In this document: positions 1 to 5,983 of the stretch, piece after piece
Layout of the letters: every line of letters starts with the position of its first letter
Numbering within the stretch: the first letter of the stretch is position 1
Assembly (NCBI GenBank): GCA_003505715.1
Contig: DNXU01000204.1
Location: 2,936 to 17,764, forward strand
Direction: 5' to 3'
Source of the DNA: Cyanobacteria bacterium UBA8803
Lineage (GTDB): Bacteria; Cyanobacteriota; Cyanobacteriia; Cyanobacteriales; Coleofasciculaceae
DNA: 14,829 nt
Notes under the pieces: generated by a model
What the model was told of the DNA's origin: nothing
What the model saw: the letters and a program-made list of their open reading frames with translations, nothing else
Database searches by the model: none
Made by a program: the position numbers and the translations under genes

Positions 1-29
1 TCGCTGCAAGAGAAAATCAAGATAATGGT

Positions 30-647
30 TTAGTTGGTCATGTATTGCATGAGTATAACCGAGGGAGAATTTCTAAAAATGCTAAAATTCTTGGCAACTT
101 TCGGAGGTAACTCCTGCCAAACCACTGGGACAAAGCCCAGATTAGCATAAAATTCAGCCCTCTTAGATTGACATAAAAGATAGGTAGGAGGAGTTGCCTG
201 CTCAATCAAATGTCTAACTAGATAAGAATCCACTCCTCGTTCCCGCCAAGCTGGTTTAACATACAAATAATTGAGATTGGAGTAGGTATGGCGATTCTCT
301 ACAGTTCCACAAGCCACTAAATTAAAGTGGCATTCAATCACCCAATAATTTTGCCAGTTTAATCCAGGGTTGACAAATACCAGCCAGATTAAATAAGCAA
401 CGATTAAAAGAATGAATATTACCAAACTAAGAACTATCTTGGCATCTGCATTTAACATCCAAGCTATGCCACTAGCGACTAAAGCTAGCCCTAAGACGAT
501 CGGGACGTAACTGAATTTTTGGATGTAGAAGCTTAAGGCTTCCGTGGTTATGAATTCCCACAATAATTTTTGCAGATCTGACTTGTCCTCAAGATCGGCG
601 GGTCGGATAAAACATCCTTTTGGTAATGAAAAATCGCTTTCACTCAT
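30..647 (-). CDS. GNAT-family N-acetyltransferase with an inserted transmembrane hairpin
   Basis: A 205-residue protein that would transfer an acetyl group from acetyl-CoA to an unknown amine. The GNAT fold begins at residues 13-30 (IRPADLEDKSDLQKLL). It resumes after residue 100 with the strand YWVIECHFNLVACG, the acetyl-CoA motif A region around residues 127-149 (LYVKPAWRERGVDSYLV) and the terminal FYANLGFVPV motif near 166-175. Motif A is slightly degenerate: RERGVD stands where R/QxxGxG/A is usual. Between the first helix and the sheet lie two hydrophobic segments at about 47-65 and 70-92, predicted to form a membrane hairpin that tethers the enzyme to the cytoplasmic face. It ends with the VILMQY strand. 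The ATG start lies 34 bases downstream of the FAD oxidase stop, so co-transcription is plausible. No good Shine-Dalgarno is seen. Family assignment is fairly sure; the substrate is unknown. Confidence 0.8.
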   Translation of the reverse strand: MSESDFSLPKGCFIRPADLEDKSDLQKLLWEFITTEALSFYIQKFSYVPIVLGLALVASGIAWMLNADAKIVLSLVIFILLIVAYLIWLVFVNPGLNWQNYWVIECHFNLVACGTVENRHTYSNLNYLYVKPAWRERGVDSYLVRHLIEQATPPTYLLCQSKRAEFYANLGFVPVVWQELPPKVAKNFSIFRNSPSVILMQYMTN

Positions 648-681
648 TGAAGTCGATGCACTCCAGAGGAATTAGGCATCA

Positions 682-2028
682 TCAAAGCTCTAACCAAGCT
701 CTCATCTTACCGGGATTCATCAACCCGTAGGGGTCAACCTTGGCTTTGAATTGCAACTGTTCTAAATCGATGGTCTTTCGCCCCCCATCTTCCAGGATGT
801 AGGTATGGGGATTGGCGATCCCAGCGCCGCGTTCTTCGTGATACTGGATAATTTCATTAAGACGTTCCGGAGTACTGTAGCGGACGAGTTGCAGTCCTGC
901 GGGAATGGCTTTGCCATTCACACGCAGAAATTCTAAATGCACCATCACCTCGTCACCAAAGTGATGATACATCTGCTCCACCCGTTCTAGAGTGAAAAAG
1001 AAGGTTTGTAAATAGGTAAGGGTAGGGTCAAGGCTGCGGGCGTGTAAGGTGGTATGATTCCAAGTAAACTCTAATAAACTGGTGCCCTTACTAGCTTCTT
1101 GAGCGGTTTTCTGATAAGTAACTTCACCGCCATACTCTCGAACTAGTTCTTGAAAAGGTTCTAGGCAACACTCAGCAACCATTAGTAAGGCACAGTGCTT
1201 GCCATCGGGAAGGTAGTTCTTGAGGGCGCTAAAGTAGGACGGAATCGGCCAAGCGTGAATGCTGATCAGTTTCTTAATTAAACCATCGGCATCACCCAGG
1301 GATTGACCAAATCGGGCCCCTGTCATGAAATCATCAAAGACCGCAATGAGTTCTGCCCAGGAATAGGCGGGGCCGAGGGGAATTTCTAACTCAGTGATAA
1401 TACCGTTGGTGCCATAGGCGTGATTCACCTTCTGCACGGCATCTCCTCGTAACTCAATAACACGAGGCTCATCTTCTAGGGTAACCACACGAAGGGCGTG
1501 GAGATTGCCGCGATCGCGCAATTGTCCGTAAGTAATCGAACCCATACCCACACTCCCGCCACCGATAAAACCGCCAATGGTAGCGGTACGGTAAGTAGAG
1601 GGAGCCATCCGCAGTTCCCAACCTATTTCCCTAGTCTGTTTATCCAACGCTGCTAGCTTTACCCCCGGTTCCACGCAGGCTAAACCAGGTTTAATCCAGC
1701 GAATGGCTTGCATCCGGGTCATATCGACAATCACGCCGCCTTGAAGGGGGATGCACTGCCCGTAGTTTCCCGTGCCTGCCCCTCGGACGGTAAGCGGAAC
1801 TTTATACTTGACACAGACTGCCGCGACTTGCAGGACTTCAGCCTCAGTAGTAGGACGAACTACTAAATCTCCGCGCTTATCTTCTAACAGAGGTTGCAAG
1901 ATGGGACTGAAATGGTAGTAGTCCAGCGATAGCTTAGCCAGTTGGGAGGGTTCGGTGATAATTTCCATTCCGGCGAGTTCGGAGGCGATCGCATCCCAGT
2001 TAATAGGTTTAGGAGTAGTCGAAGCCAT
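682..2028 (-). CDS. FAD-binding oxidoreductase, GlcD/PCMH-type
   Basis: A 448-residue flavoprotein of the FAD_binding_4 (PCMH) class, which includes glycolate oxidase GlcD, D-lactate dehydrogenase and related 2-hydroxyacid or sugar-acid oxidases. The FAD domain spans about residues 50-220. It shows VVRPTTEAEV (57-66), the pyrophosphate-binding VRGAGTGNYG (81-90), the TIGGFIGGGSVGMGS glycine-rich segment (150-164) and AYGTNGIITELEI (204-216). A substrate/cap domain follows, ending in the usual FAD-oxidase tail VDPYGLMNPGKM. The reading frame stays open to a TTG at 2076, 16 codons upstream. That extension (polar N/S/T-rich) looks non-conserved and its SD-like AGGTG sits too close to the TTG, so I prefer the ATG at 2028. 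No convincing SD precedes that ATG either. The electron acceptor and substrate cannot be told from sequence. It lies between an Uma2 gene and a GNAT gene on the same strand. Confidence 0.85.
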   Translation of the reverse strand: MASTTPKPINWDAIASELAGMEIITEPSQLAKLSLDYYHFSPILQPLLEDKRGDLVVRPTTEAEVLQVAAVCVKYKVPLTVRGAGTGNYGQCIPLQGGVIVDMTRMQAIRWIKPGLACVEPGVKLAALDKQTREIGWELRMAPSTYRTATIGGFIGGGSVGMGSITYGQLRDRGNLHALRVVTLEDEPRVIELRGDAVQKVNHAYGTNGIITELEIPLGPAYSWAELIAVFDDFMTGARFGQSLGDADGLIKKLISIHAWPIPSYFSALKNYLPDGKHCALLMVAECCLEPFQELVREYGGEVTYQKTAQEASKGTSLLEFTWNHTTLHARSLDPTLTYLQTFFFTLERVEQMYHHFGDEVMVHLEFLRVNGKAIPAGLQLVRYSTPERLNEIIQYHEERGAGIANPHTYILEDGGRKTIDLEQLQFKAKVDPYGLMNPGKMRAWLEL

Positions 2029-2137
2029 GGTAGAGGATTGACTGAAACTGTTATTAGTTAGTCTTTTATTGTTCAAGCACCTGTTGTGAACTTATGGTAT
2101 GTCACTCAGAGTCTAACTGGAGTTGAGAAATTTGAGT

Positions 2138-3085
2138 CTATTGTTGGTGTAACTCCTCTACTTGTTCTTGAGAAAGTCCTGTGAGAGTTGCCACTTGCTC
2201 TACACTCATACCCTGTTGTAAGAGATTTAATACAATCTGGTGCAACTGGGATTGAAGCTGCTCTTTGAGTTGACGTTCCTGCTCTTTGAGTTGACGTTCC
2301 TGCTCTTTGAGTTGACGTTCCTGCTCGGTATCAGTAGAAATCCAGTTGCCCTGATCATCATACCAGCGCAACCATCTGCGAGTAATTCCTTCATACTCTC
2401 CCTGCCATAAACCCAACCCTACTTCTAATTCATCAATCCAAGCACGAGGGTTTTCTCGGTCTAGCTCTTGTTTTTGGTAATGGTTGTCTACCAGCTTGAA
2501 GAAATGCATCTGGTTGGTATAGCGATTGAATACTATATAGTAGGGCACTCTCAGAATTTGCTCGTACACTTCCCATTTCGAGGGCGGTGTTTCTTTGGCA
2601 CCTTGAGCAGCGCTGTTTTCTGGTGCGCTCACTCCTGCTACTTCTGTCCCAGTTATAGTTTCCTCTGCTTCTACCTCAGTTAAAGCATTTTCTCCCAAAT
2701 CTTCCTTGGCCGTGCCTGGGGAAAGTAGTTCTACCACCACCAAGGGATTCACCCCCTCTTGCCACACCACATAACTAGCTCTGAGATCAGTTTCCTCATA
2801 CAAGCGGGATACCCCCACCACTAAAAACCAGTCCGGGCGTTTATACCATTGAGTATGCTCTAGGTCGTAGTAGAGGTTTAAGTCTGCCCCAGTAAAGATT
2901 TGCTCTGGAGGATACAGGCGGCAGCGAAAAGCACGGCTAAGAAACTGTGATTGTAGATTGTGATATTCGTCGGGCACTCCTGACTCCTGTGGGTTTTCAC
3001 TCGGTAGATCGTACATTGTCGGCAGGGTTACCCGAGCCGGCAGGGGGGAGTCTATTTGCCTAATTGGGTAGGTTGGCTGAGGCAT
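2138..3085 (-). CDS. Uma2-family (DUF820) PD-(D/E)XK nuclease-fold protein with a repeat-expanded coiled coil
   Basis: A 315-residue member of the Uma2 family, a PD-(D/E)XK endonuclease-like group hugely expanded in cyanobacteria and without settled function. The core shows RPDWFLVV (residues 83-90; candidate catalytic Asp85) and PLVVVELLSPGTAKEDLG (114-131; Glu119 and the family-typical SP-T...D). The next core helix, KWEVYEQILRVPYYIVFN, follows only after a roughly 38-residue Glu/Thr/Ala-rich insertion (131-168), longer than the usual short connection. The catalytic lysine normally found just after the D is therefore not obvious. Residues 254-277 form a charged coiled coil made of three perfect EQERQLK repeats. 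The tail (294-312, VEQVATLTGLSQEQVEEL) looks like the small helical motif that often ends Rpn/Uma2-like proteins. Start is ATG; no strong SD. A stand-alone gene or head of the minus-strand trio. Confidence 0.85.
   Translation of the reverse strand: MPQPTYPIRQIDSPLPARVTLPTMYDLPSENPQESGVPDEYHNLQSQFLSRAFRCRLYPPEQIFTGADLNLYYDLEHTQWYKRPDWFLVVGVSRLYEETDLRASYVVWQEGVNPLVVVELLSPGTAKEDLGENALTEVEAEETITGTEVAGVSAPENSAAQGAKETPPSKWEVYEQILRVPYYIVFNRYTNQMHFFKLVDNHYQKQELDRENPRAWIDELEVGLGLWQGEYEGITRRWLRWYDDQGNWISTDTEQERQLKEQERQLKEQERQLKEQLQSQLHQIVLNLLQQGMSVEQVATLTGLSQEQVEELHQQ
2260..2326 (-). repeat. 21-bp tandem repeat, three perfect copies plus a partial
   Basis: The unit GCTCTTTGAGTTGACGTTCC plus one T occurs at 2260-2280, 2281-2301 and 2302-2322 without a mismatch, followed by a four-base partial. 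It encodes the heptad EQERQLK on the minus strand inside the Uma2-like gene, so each added copy lengthens the coiled coil by one seven-residue turn and keeps frame. Perfect identity suggests recent expansion by slippage. Confidence 0.95.
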
Positions 3086-3118
3086 ACTATTGAGTCCGTC
3101 AGTATTGGCATACTCTCA

Positions 3119-3206
3119 GGGCTTACGCAAGTAAGCCATATATAGTGGTCATGGCGCGTGAGCTACCGCATAACACACCCTACTAATAGAGGCTCTGCGT
3201 AAGTCC
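3119..3206. mobile_element. MITE-like element with terminal inverted repeats (no transposase)
   Basis: An 88-base segment in the Uma2/GTPase intergenic region is bounded by GGGCTTACGCA at the left and TGCGTAAGTCC at the right, which are inverted complements with one mismatch in 11. The left end also forms a self-contained hairpin: GGCTTAC (3120-3126), loop GCAA, GTAAGCC (3131-3137). There is no coding capacity and no transposase nearby. Flanking bases show no clear target-site duplication. It could be a non-autonomous insertion-sequence derivative or simply an extended intergenic hairpin. Confidence 0.45.
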
Positions 3207-3288
3207 TAACTCTATTTTTAACTAAATTAAAGATATAAATTAGGCAGCCAGTAGTGATAATTGTCAATCTATAATCTAACCGAGGTGC

Positions 3289-3828
3289 ATGGTGACTGCA
3301 ATAATTAGTAAAAAGGTCTGCTTGCTTGGAGATTTTAGCGTTGGTAAAACCAGCTTAATTCGTCGCTTCGTAGAACGAACTTTTAAGGAAGACTATCTTT
3401 CAACGGTAGGGGTAACAATTTCTAAAAAGACTGTTGAATTTGTTTCAGATCGCCAAGAGACAGAACTGATGGTTCAGTTGCTAATCTGGGATTTAGCAGG
3501 AAATACTCGATTTAAGTCGATCGTGCCTGCCTATTTGAATGGCAGCAGTGGTGCCGTGATTGTTGGAGATGTCAGCCGACAGGTCACTATCGATCATCTG
3601 TTAAACCACGTTCAATTGTTTGTATCAGTTAATCCTCAAGCTTGCATCATCGTTGCTTTGAATAAATCTGACTTAATTGAGCCTAAACAATTAGAGAAAT
3701 TAATTCAAAGTCTGAGCTTGAAGGATTATCAGCAAGTCTTAGCTGTTTATCCCACTTCCGCCAAAACAGGCTTGTTTGTTGACGAAATTTTTCATAAATT
3801 AGCCTATGGAATTTACAAATCTCCATGA
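3289..3828 (+). CDS. Ras/Rab-like small GTPase
   Basis: A 179-residue single-domain GTPase close in length to eukaryotic Rab proteins. All nucleotide-binding motifs are present: P-loop GDFSVGKTS (14-22), switch I threonine in YLSTVGVT (36-43), G3 WDLAGN (67-72), G4 NKSD (125-128) and G5 TSAKT (156-160). Two positions are unusual: Phe16 occupies the Ras Gly12 position and Asn72 replaces the catalytic Gln61. Both suggest slow intrinsic hydrolysis or an unconventional activating partner. There is no C-terminal cysteine for lipidation, so membrane recruitment would need a partner protein. An SD-like GAGG (3282-3285) sits 3 bases before the ATG and 6 before the in-frame GTG at 3292, so GTG is an alternative start. 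The next gene downstream is a PAS protein, and an OmpA protein with a GTPase-partner-like domain lies 2.2 kb away. Confidence 0.9.
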   Translation: MVTAIISKKVCLLGDFSVGKTSLIRRFVERTFKEDYLSTVGVTISKKTVEFVSDRQETELMVQLLIWDLAGNTRFKSIVPAYLNGSSGAVIVGDVSRQVTIDHLLNHVQLFVSVNPQACIIVALNKSDLIEPKQLEKLIQSLSLKDYQQVLAVYPTSAKTGLFVDEIFHKLAYGIYKSP

Positions 3829-3865
3829 ATTGCCAAGGGGAATTTAAAATTGAAAGTTGGCGGTG

Positions 3866-3888
3866 GTAAGGGCGGGTTTAGCCCTTAC
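3866..3888. repeat. Intergenic hairpin downstream of the GTPase gene
   Basis: Perfect 8-bp arms GTAAGGGC (3866-3873) and GCCCTTAC (3881-3888) flank a GGGTTTA loop, 38 bases after the GTPase stop. There is no T-tract, so a classical intrinsic terminator is not supported. The sequence resembles dispersed GC-rich hairpin repeats common between cyanobacterial genes and might still act as an RNA 3' end. The remainder of the 351-base gap (3829-4179) holds only a weak TTG-initiated ORF that I do not accept, and a small inverted repeat AGATA-TCCC-TATCT at 4149-4162. Confidence 0.5.
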
Positions 3889-4179
3889 ACCAGAATAACG
3901 CAGAAGTTCAGGAGTTCAGGAGAAGAGAATTTGAGTAAACTGCTCAATTGTTTTCTCCTTCTTCCCACTCTATACCTGACTGGCTGGAAAATAAGGCTCC
4001 AGGGCAGAATGCTGCTATGCAGAAGGAATAAGAATTTTCATGCTGCTTGGTGTACGGTATGGCAACTGATAGTCGATAATTCAGTCTATTTTACTAAACA
4101 GGTTGAGAGATATGGCTGAGGTCACCAGTCCTGGGATGCTCTAAAATTAGATATCCCTATCTCAAAGGAATAGTAGGAG

Positions 4180-4938
4180 ATGGAAACTTCTATTTTAAGA
4201 AAATTGTTATCTCTCAGTTCCATAGCCTATTTAGAAGTGGCTGAAGACTTCAAAATTATCGATGCCGCCTTTGGAGTGCAATTGTTTGCTGAGTATCCGC
4301 AGGAAGTTGTGAAGGGAAAAGATATCCGTAGCGGCTTCCCGGAAATGATTGGGTTAGAGAGTAGCTTAACCAACATTATTAAAGGACAACAGAAAAGTTT
4401 TGAGTTAAAAGGTATTAGCCGTTCCTCAACTGAAAATTGTCCTCGGTATTTTGATATTTATGTGATTAAGGCTCAACCTGAAGAAGGAAAAGAAAATCGA
4501 CTCCTCATCTGTTTTAAAGATGTAACAGAAAGGATGATTGTGGAACAAGAGTTAACTCAGTATTTTCAAGAGGAAAGCCTTTTACTGGAAGCAACAAGTG
4601 CCGATAAAGATTATCTAAATCAAATTATTATTGCCATCGCCTATCCTCTGATAGTAACAACACCAGCAGGGATAATACAAAAAGTCAATAGAGCAGCTGA
4701 ATGTTTATTGGGGTATAGGGAGGTGGAATTGATTAACCGACATATATCAGCCATTACTGACAACATGCTGCTTAACCAAGCTAGTTATTATTATTTACTA
4801 GATCCAAAATCATTGAATAATATAGAAGTAGTTTGCCAAACTAAATCAGGAGCAGCTATTAAGATTAATTTTTCTGGTTCAGTCATTCATACAAATTTAG
4901 GTGATATAAAATGTTTTATATATATTGGCCATTCGTAA
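4180..4938 (+). CDS. Tandem PAS-domain protein without output domain
   Basis: A 252-residue protein apparently made only of two PAS folds. The first, divergent PAS spans about residues 12-117 and ends with the typical PAS/PAC closing strand LLICFKDVTERM (108-119). A charged helical linker (118-150) leads to a better-conserved second PAS: IAYPLIVTTPAGIIQKVN (153-170), AAECLLGYREVELINRHI and NIEVVCQTKSGAAIKINFSG. It ends in the final sheet at GDIKCFIYIG. PAS domains sense small ligands, redox state or light, or mediate protein contacts; no haem or flavin cysteine motif can be assigned. With no kinase, cyclase or DNA-binding domain it must signal through partners, and the neighbouring GTPase is the obvious candidate. 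An SD-like AAGGA (4165-4169) precedes the ATG by about 10 bases. Confidence 0.8.
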   Translation: METSILRKLLSLSSIAYLEVAEDFKIIDAAFGVQLFAEYPQEVVKGKDIRSGFPEMIGLESSLTNIIKGQQKSFELKGISRSSTENCPRYFDIYVIKAQPEEGKENRLLICFKDVTERMIVEQELTQYFQEESLLLEATSADKDYLNQIIIAIAYPLIVTTPAGIIQKVNRAAECLLGYREVELINRHISAITDNMLLNQASYYYLLDPKSLNNIEVVCQTKSGAAIKINFSGSVIHTNLGDIKCFIYIGHS

Positions 4939-4987
4939 GGGTGGACACATTTCTAGTTTATATTTGCCTTAATAAGAGGCGATCGCC

Positions 4988-5842
4988 ATGATTCAAGCCA
5001 TACCAAAATTCGCCATCAAGCCCGGATACCGTCCACAGGCTGAAGACACCAGTGCGGAAACAGATCTGCTGACGTTTTACTTGCTCCGACAGCGGACGCC
5101 AAGCGACCGTCTGAGGATGGCAGCATCATTGATCCGCAGCTCTCGCAAGCTTTCGTTGTCTTCCCTAAGTCAACAATTCGGGCATCTTTCCCCAACTCTG
5201 TTTGCTCAAAAGATTGCTTTGGCGTGGTTGCAAGAGTATTGTCCTCCTAACTACATCCCAACTGGAGAGTCCCTTATGTGGATTCAGGATTCAGTCTCAC
5301 TTGCCGTCAAACTCCATCCCATTTTTAAGAAATTGGGAATTTCTTATTACATCACTGGTGGAGTAGCTGCAATCTCTTACGGCGAACCCCGCACAACGCA
5401 GGATTTAGATTTAGTAATGGCGATCTCTTCAGAGGATATTGATCGTCTTACCAACGCACTAGGACAAGCGGGTTTCTATGTCCCAGGCGTTGATGACGTG
5501 AAATCAGGTCGGATGCGAACCCTGCAAATTACGGACATGGAGAGCATTAGCCGTGCAGACTTGGTGGTAGCCGGAACTGATGAATTTGAGCGCCTGAAAT
5601 TTGAGCGGCGGCGGGTGATTGAGTTTGAGGGCATCGCACTCTATTTTGCTTCCCCTGAAGATGTCATTCTGAACAAACTGCGGTGGAGGCAGGGATCTGG
5701 CTCCGAAAAACAATGGCGTGATGTCTTAGGAGTCCTCAAAGTACAAGCTGACAATCTAGACTTTGACTATTTGACACAATGGGCAGAACAGCTAGGCATT
5801 GCTGATGCACTGAATCAAGCCCTAACTGACGCTGGGATTTGA
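4988..5842 (+). CDS. Nucleotidyltransferase-fold protein (AbiEii/DUF6036-like) with N-terminal helical extension
   Basis: A 284-residue protein. The C-terminal part (about 108-284) is a polymerase-beta-type nucleotidyltransferase: GGVAAISYGEPRTTQDLDLVM (124-144) gives the GG and paired Asp139/Asp141 metal ligands. ADLVV (190-194) supplies a likely third Asp191, and SPEDVILNKLRW (222-233) is the substrate-side helix usual in AbiEii/MNT-like proteins. The first 100 residues form a separate, helix-rich segment (PSDRLRMAASLIRSSRKLSL, 38-57) that I cannot name. Relatives serve as toxins of AbiE systems, as MNT antitoxins, or have no known role. No partner gene flanks it, so a two-gene toxin-antitoxin pair is not supported. 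The start is good: AAGAGG (4974-4979) 8 bases before the ATG, overlapping a HIP1 octamer. It lies 49 bases after the PAS gene and may be read from it. Confidence 0.8.
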   Translation: MIQAIPKFAIKPGYRPQAEDTSAETDLLTFYLLRQRTPSDRLRMAASLIRSSRKLSLSSLSQQFGHLSPTLFAQKIALAWLQEYCPPNYIPTGESLMWIQDSVSLAVKLHPIFKKLGISYYITGGVAAISYGEPRTTQDLDLVMAISSEDIDRLTNALGQAGFYVPGVDDVKSGRMRTLQITDMESISRADLVVAGTDEFERLKFERRRVIEFEGIALYFASPEDVILNKLRWRQGSGSEKQWRDVLGVLKVQADNLDFDYLTQWAEQLGIADALNQALTDAGI

Positions 5843-5876
5843 ACAGCCGCAGCAAGGCAAGAGGCTACCGGACATG

Positions 5877-5969
5877 ATAAGCTGTTGTACATTTAAACTG
5901 GGTATTTAAGAGGCTGAACCCTTTTACTGGCTTAGATCGCCTAGGCAATTTAAATGCTGAACAGCTTAT
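5877..5969. repeat. Long imperfect palindrome at a convergent gene junction
   Basis: Arms of 21 bases at 5877-5897 (ATAAGCTGTTGTACATTTAAA) and 5949-5969 pair at 18 of 21 positions, with a three-base mismatch in the middle and a 51-base spacer. The structure almost fills the 141-base gap between the nucleotidyltransferase gene and the OmpA gene, which converge on it. Possible roles are a bidirectional transcript end or a degenerate miniature insertion element. There is no T-tract after either arm and no target duplication that I can see. Confidence 0.55.
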
Positions 5970-5983
5970 GAGCTTTCACGGCA

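Noticed and set aside
2260..2326. CRISPR-like repeat array
   Set aside because: The 21-bp units are contiguous with no spacers and encode an in-frame coiled-coil heptad.
3850..4119. 89-codon plus-strand ORF between the GTPase and PAS genes
   Set aside because: It begins with TTG, has no SD, runs through the intergenic hairpin repeat, and its composition (Arg/Leu/Cys-rich, no domain pattern) does not look like a protein.
4988..5842. Two-gene AbiE-type toxin-antitoxin system
   Set aside because: Only the nucleotidyltransferase component is present; the upstream PAS and downstream OmpA genes are not antitoxin-like.
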